From Nitrososphaerota archaeon (GTDB lineage: Archaea; Thermoproteota; Nitrososphaeria; Nitrososphaerales; UBA183), in NCBI GenBank assembly GCA_027386095.1, contig DAHXUN010000005.1, positions 22,909-86,908 on the forward strand: 64,000 nucleotides of DNA, read 5' to 3'. The translations under genes were made by a program, and so were the position numbers. This document shows positions 36,405 to 42,991 of the stretch, piece after piece. Numbering within the stretch: position 1 is the first letter of the stretch; the number at the start of each line of letters is the position of its first letter. The notes below the pieces were generated by a model. That model had not been told where the DNA came from and made no database searches. It was given only the letters and a program-made list of their open reading frames with translations.

Positions 36405-36614
36405 ATGAAAGTCGGTCGCAGGCTTTGGCGGAGCAGGCGCGGGGTTCAGCTGATCGAAGAAGCGCTGCTGATCTCGGTCGCCCTTGTGGCGCTGTCCTTG
36501 CTCGTCGGCGGGATCGAGTCGATCCTCAAGCAGAGCTCGGCATACACTTCGAACGTGTGGAACTCGATCACCAACTCGCTCAACGGCATATTCGGGTCCC
36601 TGTTCCACTGGTGA
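36405..36614 (+). CDS. Short type IV prepilin
   Basis: A 69-residue protein: basic leader RRLWRSRRG, then VQLIEEALLISVALVALSLL, a class III signal with the prepilin-peptidase site after RRG and Glu at +5/+6, followed by a ~30-residue tail. This is the layout of Flp-like major pilins. The ATG at 36405 is chosen over 36390 because GTTAAATAT (about 36375-36383) gives leaderless spacing to 36405; this separate promoter suits high expression of a major subunit. Confidence 0.75.
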   Translation: MKVGRRLWRSRRGVQLIEEALLISVALVALSLLVGGIESILKQSSAYTSNVWNSITNSLNGIFGSLFHW

Positions 36615-36695
36615 GGCAAGCTGCACCCCGCCCATGAGCTGGCGTCCCAGGTCGCCTGGAAGCTCCGGCCCCAGGCCAGACTCGGCATAGAGGAG

Positions 36696-37604
36696 ATGAG
36701 GGTAGCCGACGGCAAGTACGTCTCTTCGGCCGACGGGTCGAAGGTCAGGAGCATGGCGCTGTTCAGGGTCGGGGTCCCTGACGTCCCCGAAGACCCAAGG
36801 ATGGACTACTCCGCCGCCCTGAAGACGACGCTTCAGCAACAGAGGATGAAGGGCCTCTTCGAGGGTCTCCGGAGGGCAGGGCTCCCCTTCGTCTATGTCA
36901 TGCTGATGGACGAGGCCGAAGGCGAAGGCGAAGCGCCCCCTGTCCTCGAGTTCGACCTTGTCGTCGGGACGTGGGTGGACGGCAAGAAGAAGGAGGACCA
37001 GAGCCAGGCGCTGGAACAGCGGGCGAGCATACTGTCGGCGGCCCTGAGCGTGGCTCTCCCCACTGCCAACGTGGAGAGGCTGCTGAGGAAGGACCTGGCC
37101 GGGTTCATGAGGTCCATGCTCCTCCCCGGAGTGAGGCAACTCTCGCAGAGGGGGTCCCCCACCGCAGTCGGAGCCCTCTGCACCTTCGATGAGATGTCGC
37201 CGCTCTCCGCAAACCTGGAGAGGTCTCCTGATTTCTACATCCCCAACGCGGCGGAGTCGGGGCAGGACGGGCTCCTCCTCGGGTCGCTGAAGTCAGGTGG
37301 GAGGGAGTACCACGAGATCAGGCTGCAGCTGGACGACCTGCGGAGGCACGTGAGCGTCCTCGGGATGACAGGCTCGGGGAAGTCGACGACGGCAGCCGCC
37401 ATCGTGAAGCAGGCGGCGGAGGCGGGGCTCCCGGTGATGATACTCGACTGGCACAACGAGTACGGTGCGACCGCCCGGTCGGTCGGGGGGAAGGTGGTGG
37501 CGCCCGGGAAGGACGACTTCTCCCTGAACCCACTGGAAGGGGGGCCGGACACAGATCCCGCCGAGCACATAGCCATGGTCTCCGACATCTTCTCCCCTAT
37601 GCGT
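36696..37604 (+). pseudogene. HerA-like ATPase gene, 3' part missing at an integrase junction
   Basis: About 303 residues of a HerA/VirB4-like ATPase remain: an N-terminal beta-barrel-like region, then Walker A GMTGSGKSTTAAAIV, then ILDWHNEYG and DIFSPM. After about 37604 the similarity stops and the frame enters the integrase gene out of phase. Walker B, the sensor and the C-terminus are absent. The frame is open back to the prepilin stop (36614) with no standard start before ATG 36696, although HELASQVAWKLRPQARLGIE upstream looks conserved, so a CTG start near 36621 is possible. Its place after the pilus genes is intriguing. Confidence 0.7.
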
Positions 37605-37644
37605 CAAGCTTGGCCGTTATATCCGCCCCGGGGGTACTGTTTCG

Positions 37645-38736
37645 ATGAGCGTAGTCGAGGACTCGGACGACTGGAGGAGGTTCCTGGCTGCCATGCCGAA
37701 CGAGGCCACCAGGAAGGTCTACGCCCTATCCATGAAGTACTTCTTCGCCCACTGCGGGCTGGACAACGTGGCGTTCGTGAGGCTCGCGAAGGGGGACCCC
37801 GAGAAGGCCGAGGGGCTGGTCCAGGGGTACGTGGGGCACCTCAGGGGGAGGGCGGAGAAGGGGGAGATAGCGCTCTCCTCCGTGAGGGCCAGGGCGACCC
37901 CGATCAAGCTCTTCTGCGTGATGAACAGGTGCAGGCTCGACTGGGACTTCATCTCGAGGACCATACCGAAGAGCAGGAAGTGGGCCGACGACAGGGCCCC
38001 CACCAGGGACGAGATCAGGAGGGTGCTCAACCTCTGCACCCTGAGGATGAAGGTGGCCGTGGAGATGATGGCCTCCGGGGGTTTCAGGGTGGGGGCCTGG
38101 GACTACATGTGCGTCAGGGACGTGGAGCCGGTGGAGAGGGACGGGAGGGTGGCCGCAGCGAAGGTGACCGTCTACAGGGGGGAGCCGGAGCAGTACTTCA
38201 CCTACGTCACCCCCGAGGCCTGGGGGGTCTGCAGGCAGTACCTCGAGTACCGCAGGGCCCACGGGGAGGACGTGCTCCCGGGGGCGCCGCTGGTCAGGGA
38301 CGAGTTCGCCGTCTCCCAGGGGCGGAAGGGGACGGCGTCCGTGGTGAAGAGGCTCGGGTCCAGGGAGATAGAGAGGGAGCTCTTCAGGATACTGGGGAAG
38401 TCGGGGCTGAGGCAGGAGCGGAGGCGGAGGTACGAGTGGAAGGCGGCGCACGGGTACAGGAAGTGGTTCAAGACCCAGGCCGAGCAGGTGATGCGCCCCA
38501 TCCACGTGGAGATGCTGATGGGGCACTCGACAGGGGTGAGCAGCGCCTACTACAGGCCCACGGAGGCGCAGCTGCTTGAGGACTACCTGAAGGCGGTGCC
38601 TGTCCTCTCTGTGACCGAGTACAGGGACGTCAAGGAGGCGGAGGAGAAGATCAGGGCGGAGTTCGGGAGGAGGGTCGCACAGCTGGAGGCGCAGCTGGCT
38701 GAGGTTCTCCGGAGGCAAGCCGCCGCAGCGACGTGA
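37645..38736 (+). CDS. Tyrosine recombinase/integrase
   Basis: A 363-residue archaeal tyrosine integrase. The catalytic residues are visible: Arg in ASGGFRVGAWDY, His-x-x-Arg in HGYRKWFKT, His in LMGHSTGVSS and the nucleophile Tyr in AYYRPTE. The N-terminal ~130 residues form the core-binding domain, and the C-terminal coiled coil (RVAQLEAQLAEVLRRQ) may aid multimerisation. TATATCC-like TTATAT (37614-37621) gives leaderless spacing. It abuts the truncated HerA-like gene and is the likely agent of that insertion. Confidence 0.93.
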   Translation: MSVVEDSDDWRRFLAAMPNEATRKVYALSMKYFFAHCGLDNVAFVRLAKGDPEKAEGLVQGYVGHLRGRAEKGEIALSSVRARATPIKLFCVMNRCRLDWDFISRTIPKSRKWADDRAPTRDEIRRVLNLCTLRMKVAVEMMASGGFRVGAWDYMCVRDVEPVERDGRVAAAKVTVYRGEPEQYFTYVTPEAWGVCRQYLEYRRAHGEDVLPGAPLVRDEFAVSQGRKGTASVVKRLGSREIERELFRILGKSGLRQERRRRYEWKAAHGYRKWFKTQAEQVMRPIHVEMLMGHSTGVSSAYYRPTEAQLLEDYLKAVPVLSVTEYRDVKEAEEKIRAEFGRRVAQLEAQLAEVLRRQAAAAT

Positions 38737-38797
38737 GCTCTTCGAGCCAGGCCTCGAGCAGGCGGCGCGGGATGGGGACGAGGTCTTCGTCGGGCAT
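38651..38797 (-). CDS. Mini-protein A beside the integrase
   Basis: A 48-residue protein: MPDEDLVPIPRRLLEAWLEE then LTSLRRLASGEPQPA and a Pro-rich tail. A TATA element TTAAATC (about 38818-38824) lies ~25 bp before the ATG, supporting expression. It overlaps the 3' end of the integrase gene on the other strand. The N-terminal 20 residues resemble mini-protein B. Perhaps a small DNA-binding or recombination-directionality factor; not recognised. Confidence 0.55.
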   Translation of the reverse strand: MPDEDLVPIPRRLLEAWLEELTSLRRLASGEPQPAAPPAVRPSSRTPP

Positions 38798-38919
38798 GGG
38801 GACGGAGGGGGAGGGGGGATTTAACGGACGGGGGCGGCCAGGCACGGAAAGTCTACCATCTTCCGGAGACGTTCGTTGCGGCCAAGAGGCCCTGCGGCGC
38901 CTGTGCTGCCGAGGAGCGC

Positions 38920-39048
38920 ATGGGCGAGGAGTTCGTCGAGATGCCTGGGAAGGAGCTTGAGCGCTGGATCGAGGAGGTCGCAGACATGGGGCGGCAGCCC
39001 AGGTCGAGAAGCGCTCTGGACGGTCGCCTTCGAAGAGAGTCTGATTAG
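38920..39048 (+). CDS. Mini-protein B, related to mini-protein A
   Basis: A 42-residue protein: MGEEFVEMPGKELERWIEEV then ADMGRQPRSRSALDGRLRRE. The pattern (E/D)(F/L)Vx(M/I)Pxxx-LExW(I/L)EE is shared with mini-protein A. No clear TATA was found, so expression is less certain. It lies divergently next to mini-protein A just outside the integrase. Confidence 0.4.
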   Translation: MGEEFVEMPGKELERWIEEVADMGRQPRSRSALDGRLRRESD

Positions 39049-39190
39049 CCCCGGCTTTGGCCAACAATCGGAGGTCGGGGTGTCGAGTCCGCTTCGTGGA
39101 CGTCGGTCTGGCTAAACATACGAGGGAGAATCTGTCGGATAAACTTGACTGATGTTTACACCTGGGCGGGCAGGCTGAGTCGCGCTCTAG

Positions 39191-39278
39191 TCCGGCTGCA
39201 GAAGCACCGGAACGGGTTCGGGCCCGACGGGTTCCGAACCCGGGGGGGTTCGATACCGGAGCTCTTCTGATGCTCCGG
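39191..39278. other. Three consecutive GC-rich hairpins, possible structured RNA
   Basis: Three perfect stems follow each other: TCCGG/CCGGA (39191-39211), CGGGTTCGG/CCGAACCCG (39213-39242) and CCGGAGC/GCTCCGG (39256-39278). The first loop contains CTGCAGA, the same seven bases as the tRNA-Cys anticodon loop. A full cloverleaf with paired acceptor ends could not be built, so this may be a tRNA-derived attachment-site remnant, a non-coding RNA or a terminator cluster. Confidence 0.45.
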
Positions 39279-39365
39279 TCTCCAATGTAGTATCCTTATC
39301 GATGGTGGAAGGATAAAAACATCACGGACGGGCTTTGATCCTTCTCTGCCTGCGTCAGTCCTGTA

Positions 39366-39439
39366 GTGGCACGTTTAGCGCCGTTTTTGGTACTAGATTG
39401 GTCGGTGGTACTCGATTGGGAATTTACCGCACATGCCAC
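39366..39439 (+). repeat. 74-bp dispersed repeat, copy 1
   Basis: It starts GTGGCACGTTTAGCGCC and ends CGCACATGCCAC. It contains two direct half-sites, GGTACTAGATTGG and GGTACTCGATTGG, 5 bp apart. The ends are roughly inverted (GTGGCA/TGCCAC). Closest to copy 3. Confidence 0.7.
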
Positions 39440-39682
39440 CTCGACTGGGGGTTCGAACATTAGAGGCCAAGGGTTCGAGCCGGAAGGAACCCGACCACTT
39501 CTTCCCCCAATAAATCCGGCCCAGACCCTTGGCCTCCCTGACAAGGGTACGAATCGGGCTAGATACGAATCCTTGGCACGCGAAATTAGTCGGGTCGGCA
39601 ACTCTGATGTATTCCGTGCCGTTGGTATTTGTTCACCACTGAGAGAAGGGTGACGGATCTCTTTCTGCTGCCTCGTGCTTGA

Positions 39683-39755
39683 TTTGCACATTTAGTGCGG
39701 TTTCTGGTACTAGATGGTGACCGGTACTTGAAGGGAAATTTCCCGCATATGCTCT
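39683..39755 (+). repeat. 74-bp dispersed repeat, copy 2 (diverged)
   Basis: The same layout and orientation as copies 1 and 3 but with many substitutions: TTTGCACATTTAGTGCGG at the start, GGTACTAGATGG and GGTACTTGAAGGG as half-sites, CGCATATGC at the end. Confidence 0.6.
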
Positions 39756-39944
39756 CGCTGGAGGAACCGAATGGACCCGATGGGAACCGGTGCATTTACG
39801 CAGCAAAAAATGGTATCGAGATAAACGGGTTCCTGCCACAATGGTTGCGAATCGGGCATCCCTCCCCGCTTTCCCATCAATAGTGGGGCGTCAAGGTTCA
39901 GGCACTCTGCACTCTTATTAGACGGATTTCGGCGTCGGGAATCG

Positions 39945-40391
39945 TTGGCGACGCCAGATGAGTACAAGGGGTTGCCCCTACGAGAGCGAAGGGTTCTCTC
40001 GGTGGTTGTTCTCATCGTGGCCTTGATTCTCGCCCTCGACCTCCTAGTTACCAGGGTCTACCTTTGGTACATCCTCGGGGAAATCATCTCGATGATTGCC
40101 TATGGATTGGTTCTCCCTCGCGACAAACAGTTGAGCCCCAAGCTGGCGCTTCATCACTTCCCTGAAGTCTTCATGCTCTTCTTCGCTGGGTACATCGTTT
40201 CAGTCGGGGCAATCCTCTTCAGTCTCGTAGTTCTGCTAGTCGCGCCTCTGGCATACCCAGGCTTCATCGGAATCCTATGGGTGACGGCGAAAGCGTACAA
40301 GCCCCAGCCCCTCTGGCAGACTACCAAGGACACTCTGCCATTCTGGGTGATACTGATTGCAGGAACCGTGGTTGGATGGATTCTCCGCTGA
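39945..40391 (+). CDS. Hypothetical membrane protein
   Basis: A 148-residue protein with four hydrophobic segments (VLSVVVLIVALILALDLLV, WYILGEIISMIAYGLVL, VFMLFFAGYIVSVGAILFSL with its extension, and FWVILIAGTVVGWIL). No family recognised. The TTG start is 27 bp after TTATTAGA (39914-39921), a good leaderless promoter. Confidence 0.6.
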   Translation: MATPDEYKGLPLRERRVLSVVVLIVALILALDLLVTRVYLWYILGEIISMIAYGLVLPRDKQLSPKLALHHFPEVFMLFFAGYIVSVGAILFSLVVLLVAPLAYPGFIGILWVTAKAYKPQPLWQTTKDTLPFWVILIAGTVVGWILR

Positions 40392-40462
40392 AGTAGTTTC
40401 GGACTGCACGAACGCAGAGGGACCGGGAGCTTAAAACAGGTCTGAGGAGCGTTTCGTCTTCC

Positions 40463-40768
40463 GTGACTAATCTTGGTCCGGTCTCATTATTCCCTTGTGG
40501 AATACTAATAAGCTGGAAGAACTTGCGACCGAATGTGACGAGTGTCGAACCGTTACTTACGGCAGGGCTAGTTGAGGAACGTAAGTGCGACTTTTGCAAG
40601 AAGACCCGAGTGTGTACATCTACCAGATGGGACAGTTCGCTATACATGTGGCTTTGCGCCTCCTGTAGGAGAGAATTGCAATTCGCCGTTGAAAGGATGG
40701 TGATCCCAATCAAGTCAAGGAAAGCTACCAGACCCGCATCTAAATGGCGCGGCGTTCGCCAAGTCTAA
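40463..40768 (+). CDS. Small zinc-finger-like protein
   Basis: A 101-residue protein with two Cys knuckles, CDFCKKTRVC and WLCASCRREL, separated by ~18 residues, and a basic C-terminus. It probably binds zinc and possibly nucleic acid. The GTG start is ~30 bp after TTAAAA (40431-40436). It overlaps the next gene by 25 bp. Confidence 0.55.
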   Translation: MTNLGPVSLFPCGILISWKNLRPNVTSVEPLLTAGLVEERKCDFCKKTRVCTSTRWDSSLYMWLCASCRRELQFAVERMVIPIKSRKATRPASKWRGVRQV

Positions 40769-41247
40769 CGAAGGGCAGGGAAATCCGAATGGGAATCTCG
40801 AGGAAGGTGCTCTGCATTTCCGCGACCCATGGAGTTCAGGAGTTTGACATCGAAACCAAATACGGCGAGAGTGTCAACGCAATAGTTGGAGAATTCACCG
40901 TATTCACTTCAGGCTTGCAAGTTTGGGCACCCGTACAGTGTGATAACTGCCTTACCGTCAGATTGAGAGATCTGGGTGAAACGTATGCTGATGAGGACCT
41001 GAGCGAAGAACATAGGGAGAGAGACATGGGTCCCGAAAGAAATCGCTGGTACGGAGGCGCTTACACATGCGAGGAGTGTTCAACTGACTACAATGTGGAA
41101 GTGCGGTTTAACCATTATGCCCTAGGAGGGGCGTTTCTCCCAGAGAAGACCAAAGGGTGCAAAATCATTCCATTGTTGGGATTGGGGGAAATGGCGAAGT
41201 CCGTACAAGAAGCGAGGCTCAAATCTGATGAGGAAGATAATGAGTGA
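40744..41247 (+). CDS. Hypothetical protein with a split zinc ribbon
   Basis: A protein of up to 167 residues with VQCDNCLTVRLRDL and AYTCEECSTDYNVEVR, two CxxC knuckles ~40 residues apart suggesting a zinc ribbon, in an acidic protein. Not recognised. The ATG at 40789 (MGISRKVLCISATHG) is an alternative start that would remove most of the overlap with the preceding gene. Confidence 0.5.
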   Translation: MARRSPSLTKGREIRMGISRKVLCISATHGVQEFDIETKYGESVNAIVGEFTVFTSGLQVWAPVQCDNCLTVRLRDLGETYADEDLSEEHRERDMGPERNRWYGGAYTCEECSTDYNVEVRFNHYALGGAFLPEKTKGCKIIPLLGLGEMAKSVQEARLKSDEEDNE

Positions 41248-41431
41248 CCATCAGAATTGATGGGTCTGGCCGGATTCGACCGCATCACATCTGATGGGAG
41301 AAGAGAGGCCCTTGAAGCCTGCCCTCCGCCCAACGTCTGACCATTCGATTTCAAGAATTTGGCGGTTCGTACAAAAAAGCCACCCTTGCTCGGTAGTTCT
41401 TGACAAAGGATGCCAGGCGAGAGCTGTGGAG

Positions 41432-41866
41432 TCAGGACCCCGCTAGGTGAATGGAACCACCCCAGACACCGAGTATGTGGTCGCACCACCGGAAGTAGGA
41501 CTCACGGAGCCCACTTGCTTCCTCTCTGATGGCTTTGGCCACCTCCGTGGAGGAGTCTCCCGAGGCGAACTCGATGGCCAAGGTCAACGCCAGGAGGCGG
41601 CTGTAGTGGTATGGGATCGATTCCCTCCCATCGGGGTCCCAGGTAGGCCGCCGGGGTCCGAGGCTCCCGTTGGCGATGTATTCGTCGAGCTCCCTCTGAA
41701 GGGCGTGCTTCGCTTCCCCGAGCTTCTTCTTGCTCTGCCGGTGAGACTGTGTGAGGCCATAAAGGACGGCCAGTCGTGCGGTCTGACGGCTCCAGGGGTT
41801 GGCCAGTGCTTCCTCCTGGTGCAGCTTTGACAGGTCGTCGAAAACCGTTCGGTCAATCCAATCCAT
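41432..41866 (-). CDS. Hypothetical helical protein
   Basis: A 144-residue, mostly helical protein (LSKLHQEEALANPWSRQTAR and KKKLGEAKHALQRELDEYIA) with a Trp-rich C-terminus. No family recognised. The TATTAGG element at 41887-41893 is 21-27 bp before the ATG, supporting the start. Codon use is more relaxed than in core genes. Confidence 0.5.
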   Translation of the reverse strand: MDWIDRTVFDDLSKLHQEEALANPWSRQTARLAVLYGLTQSHRQSKKKLGEAKHALQRELDEYIANGSLGPRRPTWDPDGRESIPYHYSRLLALTLAIEFASGDSSTEVAKAIREEASGLRESYFRWCDHILGVWGGSIHLAGS

Positions 41867-41914
41867 ACCACACCGACGTGAGGACGCCTAATAGCCGGGT
41901 CTATTCAGCCTCGA

Positions 41915-41988
41915 ATGGCACGTTTAGAGCCGTTTTTGGTACTGGATTGGCCGCTGGTACTCGATTGGGAATTTGTCGCACATGCCCT
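41915..41988 (+). repeat. 74-bp dispersed repeat, copy 3
   Basis: It starts ATGGCACGTTTAGAGCCG and ends CGCACATGCCCT, with half-sites GGTACTGGATTGG and GGTACTCGATTGG. It is about 85 percent identical to copy 1 by eye and lies 2.5 kb away in the same orientation, just upstream (relative to transcription) of the 41432-41866 gene. Confidence 0.7.
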
Positions 41989-42353
41989 GGGATGATCTTA
42001 TGCACCCTCCGGGATGTGTTCTGGAGCTCGTACCTGTCGATTGTCTTGAAGCGCAGCAGCGCGGTATCCGCGTTCGGCACCCCCGGCCCCCATCTTGTTG
42101 GAGACGTTGCTCATCCCTTCGGCGTAGGCGTTGAGTACAGAGGAGTTGACAAGGAGACGCATATAGTCGGCCTTCGCGTACAGGGAGCTGGGCTTCACCT
42201 CGAAGCACAGCAACGAGGGCAGGTATCGCATCAGGACGGTATCTTAGCCTCTGGCTAGATTGGTAATCATAGCCGGGTCTTCGGGGTGAAGACCCCCTAC
42301 GCTCGGAGGGCCAAACGCGTTAAGCGGACGCTAAAATCCACGCTCATTCGGAG
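41989..42353. other. Intergenic region with a strong hairpin
   Basis: It holds the perfect hairpin GGGTCTTC-GGGGT-GAAGACCC at 42275-42295 and a CTAAAATCC promoter-like patch near 42331. No confident gene. Confidence 0.45.
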
Positions 42354-42593
42354 ATACTGTCAATAGACTTTCTGCTGCTGAATCTAATCAGAGCAACGAA
42401 GAATCAAACAGTCCAGAGGGTAATCGCAGTTGCAAATGCATCTGTCGTGGAAAAGATTAGGAAAGAAGCCGAGACTCTTCCATCTGACTTCAAATCGAAG
42501 TTTCTTGTGTGGTCCACCGATCATGTGAAGGAATTGCGGGACCTAGTCGCCGTACTTGAAGAAAGGAAGGTCAAACTTGGCATAGGAGTGTAA
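42354..42593 (+). CDS. Small hypothetical protein with a non-standard start
   Basis: A 76-79-residue open frame with clear protein character: IDFLLLNLIRATKNQTVQRV, then IAVANASVVEKIRKEAETLP, then FKSKFLVWSTDHVKELRDLV, ending GIGV. An in-frame stop (TAA at about 42331) and the absence of ATG, GTG or TTG before the conserved-looking part leave ATA (42354), CTG (42357) or ATA (42363) as start. The promoter-like CTAAAATCC is ~25 bp upstream of these, fitting leaderless initiation. Unknown function. Confidence 0.4.
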   Translation: MLSIDFLLLNLIRATKNQTVQRVIAVANASVVEKIRKEAETLPSDFKSKFLVWSTDHVKELRDLVAVLEERKVKLGIGV

Positions 42594-42737
42594 GTGAAAT
42601 CCCCAAAATTGCCTTGACTATCTTCTCGAATTCGTCCGAGACATCCAAATGAGGAATCGCAGAAGTATCGTTTGATGGTTTTGTTAAGCCTTGAAGCGCT
42701 TTCATAGAGGAGTTGGGACTAGACCTAGGCCACCAAT

Positions 42738-42932
42738 TCAGTCCTTCTGAGTGGTTGCGAGTTCTCTCTTCAGGTCGCCCCTCTCAATCATTCCAGTCTG
42801 AATTGCGCACTCTGCATGTCTGAAATTGCGATGTGAAGCTCGGGCGATATTGCTCACGATGACATCTCTCAGCTTCAAGGGCTTACCACAGGTGTAGCAT
42901 ACAGCTCCATTCCTTGAACGCTTCAATACCAT
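42738..42932 (-). CDS. Small treble-clef zinc-finger protein
   Basis: A 64-residue basic protein, MVLKRSRNGAVCYTCGKPLK then LRDVIVSNIARASHRNFRHAEC: a CxxC...HxxC finger. The ATG at 42932 is favoured over the upstream ATG (42974) because the promoter-like TTAGTATC (42957-42964) lies ~28 bp away. It is divergent from the restriction-modification gene and may regulate it. Confidence 0.55.
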   Translation of the reverse strand: MVLKRSRNGAVCYTCGKPLKLRDVIVSNIARASHRNFRHAECAIQTGMIERGDLKRELATTQKD

Positions 42933-42956
42933 GGCGAACAATCCCGGGCTCAGACG

Positions 42957-42966
42957 GTAGATACTA
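42957..42966. promoter_or_regulatory. Bidirectional TATA-like element
   Basis: AGATACTAAC on the plus strand (GTTAGTATCT on the minus) lies ~30 bp before the ATG of the restriction-modification gene (42992) and ~28 bp before the ATG of the zinc-finger gene (42932). Confidence 0.5.
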
Positions 42967-42991
42967 ACAGGCATCGTTCAGAGACAGTCGC

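Larger units (their letters stand above)
39049..39944. other. Non-coding accessory stretch
   Basis: It contains the hairpin cluster and two copies of the 74-bp repeat. Open frames across it (for example 39296-39691 minus) lack promoters and protein-like character; I do not call genes here. The DNA is visibly less GC-rich than the core region. Confidence 0.5.

Noticed and set aside
37605..38579. Continuation of the HerA-like frame as a 627-residue protein
   Set aside because: Beyond 37604 the frame is an out-of-phase reading of the integrase gene, not HerA sequence.
39175..39290. Complete tRNA gene at the hairpin cluster
   Set aside because: No matching 7-bp acceptor ends and no complete T stem could be formed, even allowing introns.
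39296..39691. 131-codon minus-strand frame across the repeats
   Set aside because: It has no promoter, crosses a 74-bp repeat copy, and its sequence lacks protein-like character.
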